Source of the DNA: G963663615 sp963663615
GTDB taxonomy: Bacteria > Bacteroidota > Ignavibacteria > Ignavibacteriales > Melioribacteraceae
Length of the DNA: 64,000 nucleotides
Assembly (NCBI GenBank): GCA_963663615.1
Contig: OY760517.1
Coordinates: 2,108,001 to 2,172,000, forward strand
Direction: 5' to 3'
In this document: positions 26,480 through 34,199 of the stretch, in pieces
Numbering within the stretch: position 1 is the stretch's first letter
How the letters are laid out: each line of letters starts with the position of its first letter
Translations under genes and position numbers: made by a program
The notes under the pieces: model-generated
What the model was told of the DNA's origin: nothing
The model's input: only the letters and a program-made list of their open reading frames with translations
Database searches by the model: none

Positions 26480-27520
26480 TTAACCAAAGAATACTGAAGC
26501 AACATCGTATAGATCAAGATCAACAGTTCTTAATTCAGCAACAGCTTCCTGCAATTCAACTGCAACAACCTGATTACCTCTAAGAGCAGCCATTTTACCA
26601 AAATCACCATTGTGTACAAGGTCAGCAGCAAAAACGCCATATCTTGTACCAAGAACTCTATCATAAGCAGATGGAGAACCACCACGCTGAATGTGACCAA
26701 GAATTGTAGCTCTTGTTTCAAAGCCAGTTCTTTTTTCTATTTCTTCAGCAATAAGGTTACCAATACCACCTAATCTAACATGACCAAATGAGTCAACTTT
26801 ATCAGAGCTAAGAACCATATCAGCTTCGTCTTTGCCTGACTGGTCAAGAGTAGCACCTTCAGAAACAACAACTATTGAAAAGTTTTTACCTCTTGCATGT
26901 CTTTTCTTGATTACATCCGCAACGTCATCAAATTTAAATGGTTTTTCAGGTATAAGAATTACATCCGCACCACCAGCCATACCAGCATAAACTGCAATCC
27001 AGCCTGCATGACGACCCATAACTTCAACAACAATCACACGGTTATGAGATTCGGCAGTAGTATGAACACGATCTATAGCTTCGGTAGCAATATTTACAGC
27101 TGTATCAAAACCAAAAGTAAAATCAGTAGCACCAAGATCATTATCAATTGTTTTTGGTACACCAACTACATTAAAACCATCTTTATGAAGTTTATTTGCA
27201 ACACCAAGAGTATCTTCACCACCAATAGCTACAAGAGCGTCAAGACCAGCAGTTTTAAAGGTTCTTTCAACTCTTTCAACACCATTTTCAGTTTTATAAA
27301 CATTTGTTCTTGAAGAACCTAAAATGGTACCACCTCTTGGTAAAATACCAGAAACCGTATCAAGTGTAAGTTCATCGTAAGTGTTTTCAATTAAACCTTT
27401 CCAGCCATTTCTGAAACCTAACACTTTATGACCATATCCTAGTGATTTTCTGGTTACTGCACGGATTACTGCATTTAATCCTGGACAATCACCACCACCG
27501 GTTAGAACACCAATTTTCAT
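26480..27520 (-). CDS. pfkA: 6-phosphofructokinase, probably pyrophosphate-dependent
   Basis: 346 residues, a complete PFK: GGGDCPGLNA at the start, PRGGTILGSSR (61-71), GGEDTLG (100-106), PKTIDND (122-128), MGRHAGW and GHIQRGG. Phosphoryl donor choice in this family is read from two positions equivalent to E. coli Gly104 and Gly124. Here they are Asp103 and Lys123, the combination found in PPi-dependent enzymes such as that of Amycolatopsis methanolica; ATP users have Gly at the first. It should catalyse reversible fructose-6-phosphate phosphorylation in glycolysis. Single-gene unit, ended by a strong terminator. Confidence 0.9.
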   Translation of the reverse strand: MKIGVLTGGGDCPGLNAVIRAVTRKSLGYGHKVLGFRNGWKGLIENTYDELTLDTVSGILPRGGTILGSSRTNVYKTENGVERVERTFKTAGLDALVAIGGEDTLGVANKLHKDGFNVVGVPKTIDNDLGATDFTFGFDTAVNIATEAIDRVHTTAESHNRVIVVEVMGRHAGWIAVYAGMAGGADVILIPEKPFKFDDVADVIKKRHARGKNFSIVVVSEGATLDQSGKDEADMVLSSDKVDSFGHVRLGGIGNLIAEEIEKRTGFETRATILGHIQRGGSPSAYDRVLGTRYGVFAADLVHNGDFGKMAALRGNQVVAVELQEAVAELRTVDLDLYDVASVFFG

Positions 27521-27641
27521 TATAACTCCTTATCTATTAAATATAAATGAATATTTCTATACGCATTCGTAAATATAATAATTTGCTATTGAAGTCTTAT
27601 TTATCAACCAAAAAATTATGAAATATTCCGATACGGAATGA

Positions 27642-29831
27642 TTAAATAATTTTTAAATTTGCGAATTTCATAAGAAGTACCTTGGTTCCTATCTCTTCAA
27701 AATTAACAGTAACTTTCTGCATATCACCATTACCTGTAATTTGAAGCACTTTTCCATTACCAAAGTTTTCATGCGTTACACGACTTCCAACACGCAAAGA
27801 TTTCTTCTCCTGATCAAAATCATCGTAACTTTCCTGATAAAATTCATCATGCTCAACAGCTTTTTTACGTCTGCTCGATTTCCTGCTCACTCCACCATTT
27901 ACTTCCTGGATGGTATTTGTATCAAGCTCGTCAATAAATCTTGAGCGACTTTGGTAAGCTACTTCACCAAATCTGTATCTTGATCTTGCGTAAGTAATAT
28001 AAACTTTTTGTTCTGCACGTGTAACAGCAACATAGAAAAGTCTGCGTTCCTCTTCATCACTCGCATCAGAATCAAACTTTCTATTCAACGGGAATATATC
28101 TTCTTCACATCCGGTAACAAATACTACTGGGAACTCAAGACCTTTGGCACTATGCATAGTCATCATTGTAACTGTATTAGCTTGGTCATCAAGCTGATCA
28201 ATTCCACTAATAAGCGAAACTTCCGCCAAAAACTTGTCAAGAGTTGCATTCGGTTCGTTTTTCGAAAACTCACTAATTGCCGAAAGTAATTCCTGAATAT
28301 TGTCATACCTTCCCTTGTCTTCCGGAGTACCACTATCCTTATACATCCTTAATACGCCCAGTTCGTCAACCAGTGCTGATGTAAGTTCGTATATAGACAG
28401 CTCGTTTTTCTTTGTAATATCGATATATTTATCAAGAAGTAATTTAAATTGTTTTACATTTTTCTGAATTCTTTCCTTAACCTCAATTACCTCAAAAACC
28501 CTGTGCATGGTTGTAAACAAGGTAATATTAAGTTTTCTTGCAAACGCAAGCATTTTTGTAATTGAAGTATTACCAATACCGCGTTGAGGATAGTTCATTA
28601 TTCTCAACAAACTTTCTTCATCATTCTGATTTGCAAGTACACGTAAATAAGCAACTATATCCTTCACTTCCTTACGTCTGTAAAACTCAACCGAACCTAT
28701 AATTTTATAGGGCACCTTGTTTTTTCTGAAACCGTCTTCCAGCGTTCTGGATTGAGAATTTATTCTGTATAATACAGCAACATCATTATATGAAAGCTTT
28801 TTGGCAGCAATTTCTTTTTTGATAAGTTTTGTTATCTGGAGTGCTTCATCCTTTTCATCGGCACATTTAATAACTGTTACCTTTTCACCTTCACCATTTT
28901 CAGTCCAAAGATTTTTTTCAATCTGACTCGCATTATTCTTAATCACCGAACCAGATGCATCAAGTATCATTTGGGTTGAACGATAATTCTGCTCAAGTCT
29001 GAAAATTTTAGCTTCCTTAAAGTCTTTTTCAAAATCGAGCATATTGTTAATATCAGCACCACGCCATCCATAAATACTCTGGGCATCATCCCCAACAACA
29101 CACAATACCGATTTATCGGCAGCAAGTAGTTTTAGTAATTCATTCTGTGGTTTATTTGTATCCTGATATTCATCAACTAATATATACTGGAACTGTTTGC
29201 GGTATTTCTGGAGTATTCTTGGCTGGTTGTTAAATAACTCTAGAGGTTTAAGTAGCAAATCATCAAAATCCATTGAATTATTTGCTTTTAATCTTTCATT
29301 GTACAACCTGTAAACTTCACCAAACTTTTTATCGGTAGCGGTGCTACCAGCAAAATCTTTAAGGTATTCGGCAGGAGTAATCATCCTGTTTTTATAGTTA
29401 CTAATTTTATGATGAATTGCATTATTATTCATACTATCGAACGAATAATTCAATTCCGTCATAATTGTACTAACCAAACTAACCGAATCTTCCTTGTCAT
29501 AAATTGCAAAGTTAACTTCGTAGTCAAGTTTTGTTGATTCAACTCGTAAAATACGAGCAAAAACAGAATGGAATGTACCAATCCACAATTTTTTCGCCTT
29601 ATCGCCTATAAGCTTTTCAACACGCTCCTTCATCTCATTGGCAGCTTTATTTGTAAAAGTAAGCGCTAGCAGATTCTCAGGTTTGTATTCGCCTTTTTCA
29701 AGCAGGTATGCAATTTTGTGGGTTAGTACTCTTGTTTTTCCTGAACCGGCTCCAGCTACTATCATATGGTGACCGGAGTTATACTCAACTGATTCTTTTT
29801 GTGCTTTGTTAAGAGCGTCTAATAGATCCAT
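27642..29831 (-). CDS. ATP-dependent DNA helicase, UvrD/PcrA family
   Basis: 729 residues with every superfamily 1A motif: VAGAGSGKTRVL (I), LAFTFTNKA-type LALTFTNKAANEM (Ia), VDEYQDTN (II), GDDAQSIYGWRGA (III), EQNYRST (IV), TMHSAKGLEFPVVFV (V) and YVAVTRAEQ (VI). The C-terminal 55 residues (RVGSRVTHENFGNGKVLQI) form the Tudor-like RNA-polymerase-binding tail typical of PcrA. It unwinds DNA 3' to 5' in mismatch and excision repair and in removing stalled complexes. Monocistronic, with a long non-coding stretch upstream. Confidence 0.95.
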   Translation of the reverse strand: MDLLDALNKAQKESVEYNSGHHMIVAGAGSGKTRVLTHKIAYLLEKGEYKPENLLALTFTNKAANEMKERVEKLIGDKAKKLWIGTFHSVFARILRVESTKLDYEVNFAIYDKEDSVSLVSTIMTELNYSFDSMNNNAIHHKISNYKNRMITPAEYLKDFAGSTATDKKFGEVYRLYNERLKANNSMDFDDLLLKPLELFNNQPRILQKYRKQFQYILVDEYQDTNKPQNELLKLLAADKSVLCVVGDDAQSIYGWRGADINNMLDFEKDFKEAKIFRLEQNYRSTQMILDASGSVIKNNASQIEKNLWTENGEGEKVTVIKCADEKDEALQITKLIKKEIAAKKLSYNDVAVLYRINSQSRTLEDGFRKNKVPYKIIGSVEFYRRKEVKDIVAYLRVLANQNDEESLLRIMNYPQRGIGNTSITKMLAFARKLNITLFTTMHRVFEVIEVKERIQKNVKQFKLLLDKYIDITKKNELSIYELTSALVDELGVLRMYKDSGTPEDKGRYDNIQELLSAISEFSKNEPNATLDKFLAEVSLISGIDQLDDQANTVTMMTMHSAKGLEFPVVFVTGCEEDIFPLNRKFDSDASDEEERRLFYVAVTRAEQKVYITYARSRYRFGEVAYQSRSRFIDELDTNTIQEVNGGVSRKSSRRKKAVEHDEFYQESYDDFDQEKKSLRVGSRVTHENFGNGKVLQITGNGDMQKVTVNFEEIGTKVLLMKFANLKII

Positions 29832-30557
29832 AAGCCTTCAAATTTTTAGTTTGCAAATTTAACCAAAAATCCGCTATCTTTCAACTTTTTAACAATATTA
29901 AATTATACACACCAACTAAATTTCTTTGTAACCCCTTTTACCAAAATGATTTATTGAAAATACCACTAATTTTATACCATAAATGTAATTTTCGTATTTT
30001 CGTTGATATAATAACTAATGGTTATAAAAAGTTGGGCTTTATTATATTTTTGAATTATTAAACCATTTAATAGGAAAAGATTAAATTTACTCACTTATAG
30101 AAATAAACTATGAATTATTATTTATAACTTTTTTAATAGTATTAACACTGATTTTGAAAAAGAGAGTAAGGAGTTAAGGTGACCCTTATTTCGATAATAT
30201 TCATTTTTGTTTTCGATTTAATAAATAGTCAATATTATTTAGTGACCTAAATAATTTATATGGATGTGGCTACCTGGAAGACAAAAGTTATCATAATACT
30301 ATTATTATCACAGATAGAATTGAGATCAATAACGACAACTTCACTGATGCAGAAATAGATGTACAAACTAATCTGTGGATATTTAATGAGGGGATGATAG
30401 AAATTGGATACAATTTCCTTAACAAAGTTTTTACCAGATATTATTTTGTTATGAACCCAATTAACAAAATGTAATGTACATAATGCAGGCAAATATTTTG
30501 GAATGATTACAGACACAAAAAAAGTCTCTAAAATCATGTTATTAAACTAACGTTAAA
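29832..30557. other. 726-bp stretch without an intact gene
   Basis: Very AT-rich. It should hold the helicase promoter next to 29831. The only coding-like content is a broken small ORF on the plus strand (30179-30474, listed as a possible pseudogene). A 93-codon ORF on the opposite strand at 30256-30537 looks like its shadow. Confidence 0.6.
30179..30474 (+). pseudogene. Possible frameshifted remnant of a small secreted-protein gene
   Basis: A good ribosome site (AAGGAG) precedes GTG at 30179, opening a hydrophobic, signal-like run (MTLISIIFIFVFDLINSQ) that stops after 23 codons. Shifting frame near 30233-30247 gives a further reading of about 75 codons (NNLYGCGYLEDKSYHNTIII onward, then NDNFTDAEIDVQTNLWIFNE) up to a TAA at 30472-30474. 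The composition is protein-like but I recognise no family. It could be a degraded small exported protein or chance. Confidence 0.3.
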
Positions 30558-30598
30558 AAGTCCTTCTCCTTTTCAGGAGAAGGATTTAGGATGAGGTC
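30558..30598 (-). repeat. Dispersed hairpin repeat, copy 1 (after the ALDH gene)
   Basis: A 41-bp element whose core is a perfect 10-bp stem TCCTTCTCCT / AGGAGAAGGA (30561-30584) plus a unique tail ATTTAGGATGAGGTC. Its inverse copy lies at 33471-33510 with a single-base length difference in the loop. It begins 2 bp after the aldehyde dehydrogenase stop and has the same orientation relative to that gene as copy 2 has to rsmI. In the minus direction it ends in CTTTTTAACG, so it may also serve as a 3'-end element. Confidence 0.85.
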
Positions 30599-30600
30599 TG

Positions 30601-32133
30601 TTATATATCAAATTTAATACCCTGAGCAAGCGGTAATTCAGTACCATAGTTAATTGTATTGGTTTGTCTTCTCATATAAGCTTTCCATGCATCGGAACCA
30701 GATTCTCTGCCACCGCCAGTTTCTTTTTCGCCACCGAAAGCACCACCAATTTCAGCACCTGAAGTACCAATATTAACATTTGCAATACCGCAATCTGATC
30801 CCCAATGAGACAGGAACTGTTCCGCTTCGCGAAGATTGTTGGTAAATATTGCAGATGAAAGTCCCTGTACAACATCATTATGTATAGCTATTGCGTTTTC
30901 AACATCACCTGAGTATTTAATTAAATACAATATTGGAGCAAATGTTTCTTCCTGTACAATCTCGTAATGGTTTTCAGCTTCAACTATTGCAGGCATTACA
31001 TAGCAACCTGATTCGTATCCTTCACCTTCCATAACCTGACCGCCATAAATTACTTTGCCGCCTTCTTTTTCAGCTTGTACAAGTGCATCCTTGAACATTT
31101 CAACAGCAGCTTTATCAATCAACGGACCAACATGGTTTGCCTGATCTAACGGACTACCAATTTTTAATCCGCCGTAGGCTTTTACAATTACATCTTTTAC
31201 TTTATCGTAAATGCTTTCGTGTATAATAAGTCTTCTAGTAGAAGTACATCTCTGTCCCGCAGTACCAACAGCACCAAATACCATAGCAGGCACAGCCATT
31301 TTAAGATCAGCATCAGGAGTAAGAATAATTGCGTTATTACCACCAAGCTCAAGAATAGTTTTACCAAAACGTTTGGCAACAACTTCACCGGCATGACGAC
31401 CAACTTTTGTTGAACCTGTTACAGATACCAATGGTACACGTTTGTCGTTTAGTATTCTTTCACCAACAGTGCTGCCGCGTCCAACTATTAAAGAGAATAA
31501 TCCTTCAGGAAGATCATTTTCTTTAATTACATCAGCAAGAATATTTTGTACGGCAATAGCAGTTAAAGGTACTTTTGAAGAAGGTTTCCAAAGGTTTGAA
31601 TCACCACAAGCTGTAGCAATCATAGCATTCCATGACCATACAGCAACCGGGAAATTAAACGCAGAAATTGTAGCAACAACACCCAACGGATGATATTGGT
31701 CATACATTCTGTGATTAGGTCTTTCGGAGTGCATTGTAAAGCCGTAAAGCTGTCTTGAAAGTCCAACTGCAAAGTCGCAAATGTCAATCATTTCCTGAAC
31801 TTCGCCAAAACCTTCCTGCAATGATTTACCCATTTCATAAGAAACAAGCTTACCAAGAGGTTCTTTATATTCGCGTAATTTTTCGCCAACCTGTCTAACA
31901 ACTTCGCCACGTTTAGGAGCAGGTATTTTTCTCCACTCTTTATAAGCTTCATGCGAAGTAGCAACTATTTTAGCATAATCTTCTTCTGATGCCTGGTAAA
32001 CTTTAGCAATTAGTTTGCCGTCAACAGGTGAGTATATTTCAAGTTCACCCTGATCTTTTGTTTCGAACCAGTTTAAGCCGGTTGAAGCACCGTAATTTTG
32101 TTCTTTAATTCCAAGTTTGGATAAGAATTCCAT
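30601..32133 (-). CDS. Aldehyde dehydrogenase, ALDH7/AmaB type
   Basis: 510 residues with ALDH catalytic marks: VSVTGSTKVGR (cofactor loop), Glu in ILELGGNNAI, and catalytic Cys in GTAGQRCTSTRR. Overall it reads as the ALDH7 (antiquitin, AmaB, PcD) group, which oxidises 2-aminoadipate semialdehyde/piperideine-6-carboxylate in lysine breakdown. In bacteria members also oxidise other aldehydes, so the substrate is not certain. It is the second gene behind an Rrf2 regulator (16 bp gap), probably one operon controlled by that regulator. A dispersed hairpin repeat abuts its stop codon. Confidence 0.9.
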   Translation of the reverse strand: MEFLSKLGIKEQNYGASTGLNWFETKDQGELEIYSPVDGKLIAKVYQASEEDYAKIVATSHEAYKEWRKIPAPKRGEVVRQVGEKLREYKEPLGKLVSYEMGKSLQEGFGEVQEMIDICDFAVGLSRQLYGFTMHSERPNHRMYDQYHPLGVVATISAFNFPVAVWSWNAMIATACGDSNLWKPSSKVPLTAIAVQNILADVIKENDLPEGLFSLIVGRGSTVGERILNDKRVPLVSVTGSTKVGRHAGEVVAKRFGKTILELGGNNAIILTPDADLKMAVPAMVFGAVGTAGQRCTSTRRLIIHESIYDKVKDVIVKAYGGLKIGSPLDQANHVGPLIDKAAVEMFKDALVQAEKEGGKVIYGGQVMEGEGYESGCYVMPAIVEAENHYEIVQEETFAPILYLIKYSGDVENAIAIHNDVVQGLSSAIFTNNLREAEQFLSHWGSDCGIANVNIGTSGAEIGGAFGGEKETGGGRESGSDAWKAYMRRQTNTINYGTELPLAQGIKFDI

Positions 32134-32149
32134 AATTACCCCTTATGAT

Positions 32150-32596
32150 TTAAGTATGGTTATTTATAGAAAATGATGATTTAATGTTTAATTTACTATT
32201 TATTGATTCTAACGTTATATTTTTCATCTTGCTCTCAATATCTACCTGTATTTCAGAAAAGAGACCAAGGAAATAGTCATTGAAACGTGTTTCCGCATTA
32301 TTGGCATTTTCTGTGGTAGTAACATCCAGGTGGAAAGCCTTTCTATCCTCTATTGCACAATAAACTTCCTGTAAATCAACTTGCTCCGGATCTTTGGCAA
32401 GTATAAATCCGCCGGATGTACCTTTACTACTTTCTACAATTTTATTCTTTACAAGGTAGGAAAGTATTTTCCTTAGTTTGGATGCATTTATTCCGGTATA
32501 ATCTGCAATCTCCGTACTATTTTTTGGCTCCGGATAGCTCTCTGCCAAATAGCATAACGCTCTTACAGCAGTCGATAATTTTTTTGATGCAGACAT
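32150..32596 (-). CDS. Rrf2-family transcriptional regulator
   Basis: 148 residues. The winged helix-turn-helix is typical of Rrf2: MSASKKLSTAVRALCYLAES, then NSTEIADYTGINASKLRKIL and GTSGGFILAKDPEQVDL. The cysteine cluster that binds Fe-S in IscR/NsrR is absent, so it senses something else or has lost sensing. A 10-bp inverted repeat sits 8 bp upstream of its start, a likely autoregulatory operator. Directly upstream of and co-oriented with the ALDH7 gene, which it presumably controls. Confidence 0.85.
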   Translation of the reverse strand: MSASKKLSTAVRALCYLAESYPEPKNSTEIADYTGINASKLRKILSYLVKNKIVESSKGTSGGFILAKDPEQVDLQEVYCAIEDRKAFHLDVTTTENANNAETRFNDYFLGLFSEIQVDIESKMKNITLESINSKLNIKSSFSINNHT

Positions 32597-32603
32597 ATTC
32601 CCC

Positions 32604-32632
32604 TTAATTGTTAAACATAGTGTAACAATTAA
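32604..32632 (-). promoter_or_regulatory. Inverted-repeat operator before the rrf2-ALDH operon
   Basis: TTAATTGTTA (32604-32613) and TAACAATTAA (32623-32632) are exact inverse copies around a 9-nt spacer. The 29-bp palindromic size fits a dimeric winged-helix regulator such as Rrf2. A single related half-site TTTGTTACA lies near the divergent rsmI gene (about 32693). Confidence 0.65.
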
Positions 32633-32735
32633 CTTTTACAAAGTCAAATTAAAATAGGATAATGAATAAGAAAATTTCAAATCAAACATTATTTGTTACA
32701 TTTGTGATAGTAAAATAAATTTTATTCGGTGATAA

Positions 32736-33428
32736 ATGATTAGCTCCGGTTCACTATATATTGTTGCTACACCAATCGGCAATCTTGAAGATATTACATA
32801 TCGTGCTGTTAGAATACTTGGTGAAGTTGATGCGGTAGCTTGCGAAGATACCCGCGTAACTTCTTTCCTGCTAACTCATTACGATATCAAAAAGCCCTTA
32901 ATAATTTTTAATGCACAAAACGAAAGCAAAAAGATTAACGATGTAATTGAACGAGTTAAGTTTGGTGAAAGTATTGCCCTTGTCTCCGATGCCGGTACTC
33001 CGGGTATTTCCGATCCTGGTATCAGGCTTGTTCATAAAGCCATTGAAGAAGATATTGATGTTGTGGGTGTACCTGGTCCAAATGCAGCAATAATGGCTCT
33101 ATCAATTAGCGGGTTACCGACAGACGCATTTGTTTATGAGGGATTTATTCCACAGAAAAAAGGAAGGCAAAAACTACTTAAAGAGTTAGCCGAAGAAAAG
33201 CGTACAATTGTAATTTACGAATCGATGTACCGTATAGAAAAACTCCTTACCGAATTAAACGAATATATGCCTCAACGCCAAGTTGCAGTTGGAAGAGAAT
33301 TAACAAAAAAGTTTGAGGAATTTTGGCGAGGCACTCCTTCCCAAATTCTTGAAGATATTAAAGAATATACCGTTAAAGGTGAGTTTGTAGTAATAATTGC
33401 ACCCCTAAACTGGAGAGTGGAAGGGTAA
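32736..33428 (+). CDS. rsmI: 16S rRNA (cytidine-1402-2'-O)-methyltransferase RsmI
   Basis: 230 residues. The opening SGSLYIVATPIGNLEDITYR and the blocks CEDTRVTSFLL, LVSDAGTPGISDPG and VPGPNAAIMALSISGLP are signature RsmI (tetrapyrrole methylase fold) sequences. It 2'-O-methylates C1402 in the ribosomal decoding centre using SAM. Some relatives carry a C-terminal extension of about 50 residues; this one ends soon after GEFVVIIAPLNW. Monocistronic, divergent from the rrf2-ALDH operon, and followed by copy 2 of the dispersed hairpin repeat. Confidence 0.95.
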   Translation: MISSGSLYIVATPIGNLEDITYRAVRILGEVDAVACEDTRVTSFLLTHYDIKKPLIIFNAQNESKKINDVIERVKFGESIALVSDAGTPGISDPGIRLVHKAIEEDIDVVGVPGPNAAIMALSISGLPTDAFVYEGFIPQKKGRQKLLKELAEEKRTIVIYESMYRIEKLLTELNEYMPQRQVAVGRELTKKFEEFWRGTPSQILEDIKEYTVKGEFVVIIAPLNWRVEG

Positions 33429-33470
33429 TATGTTTTCCTGTAAAATGATAATTTTTAAAGTCCATTTTTT

Positions 33471-33510
33471 GACCTCATCCTAAATCCTTCTCCTAAAAGG
33501 AGAAGGACTT
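33471..33510 (+). repeat. Dispersed hairpin repeat, copy 2 (after rsmI)
   Basis: A 40-bp near-identical inverse copy of 30558-30598: tail GACCTCATCCTAAA followed by the 10-bp stem TCCTTCTCCT / AGGAGAAGGA with a 3-nt loop (33485-33507). It lies 42 bp after the rsmI stop and reads in the same direction relative to transcription as copy 1. Confidence 0.85.
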
Positions 33511-33576
33511 GCCACAGTAATAATCATTTATGGAAAAATCTTAGAAATAATTTAGTAAAGGTTCCCGTCGAGATTT

Positions 33577-33660
33577 TTTAACCTCGGAGAGGTGAAATAT
33601 TTATAGAAAAACATAAATAATATTTAAAGAAACCGCGTGAGCGGTGACATGTATATAAAA
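33577..33660. repeat. Two tandem short hairpin-plus-tail elements
   Basis: Two units share one plan: a 5-bp hairpin ending in GGTGA, then a tail like AAATATTTATAGAAAA or CATGTATATAAAA. Unit 1 is ACCTC-GGA-GAGGT (33581-33593) and unit 2 is ACCGC-GTGA-GCGGT (33632-33645). They resemble short interspersed repeats that I recall from Bacteroidota-type genomes. They fill most of the 242-bp gap between rsmI and apt. Confidence 0.5.
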
Positions 33661-33670
33661 CTTTCACTAA

Positions 33671-34189
33671 CTAATCTTCATACTTAACGAGTGAATAAAC
33701 ATTATAATCTTTTAGTTTTTCAAGACCGTTAAGAAACAATAACTCAATAATAAATGATATCTGAACAACTTCACCACCAGCTTTTTCAACAAGCTTAATT
33801 GCAGCCTCGGCAGTTCCACCTGTTGCAAGTAAGTCGTCATGAATTAGTACCTTGTCCCCTTTTGAAATTGCATCAACATGCATTTCAATAGTATCTGTAC
33901 CATACTCAAGTTCATAGCTTTCACTAATAGTATCGGCAGGTAACTTACCAGGTTTTCTTATTGGTACAAAACCAACATTCAATTTTTCAGCGAGAGCCGC
34001 ACCAAGTATAAATCCTCTTGATTCAATACCTGCAACCTTTGTAACACCCAAGTCTTTAACAGCATTGTACAGTTCATTTAATGAATATTTCAAAGCATTC
34101 GGATTTAGCAACAATGTAGTTACATCATAAAATAGTATTCCCTCTTTGGGAAAATCTGGTACTGAACGTATCACTTCCTTTAAATTCAT
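33671..34189 (-). CDS. apt: Adenine phosphoribosyltransferase
   Basis: 172 residues, the normal length. The PRPP-binding motif VLIHDDLLATGGTAEAA and the adenine-specific opening SVPDFPKEGILFYDVTTLL are clear, as is GIESRGFILGAALAEKL. It salvages adenine to AMP using PRPP. It follows polX by 10 bp and ends the apt-side of a minus-strand run that begins with capA. Confidence 0.95.
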   Translation of the reverse strand: MNLKEVIRSVPDFPKEGILFYDVTTLLLNPNALKYSLNELYNAVKDLGVTKVAGIESRGFILGAALAEKLNVGFVPIRKPGKLPADTISESYELEYGTDTIEMHVDAISKGDKVLIHDDLLATGGTAEAAIKLVEKAGGEVVQISFIIELLFLNGLEKLKDYNVYSLVKYED

Positions 34190-34199
34190 ATTCTCTCCG

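Noticed and set aside
26480..27520. ATP-dependent assignment for the phosphofructokinase
   Set aside because: The two donor-determining positions are Asp and Lys, which argues for PPi; kept as a probability, not a certainty.
30256..30537. 93-codon minus-strand ORF in the gap before the ALDH gene
   Set aside because: Overlaps a more protein-like broken reading on the plus strand and lacks a ribosome site; hydrophobic and Ile/Phe-rich as expected from AT-rich DNA.
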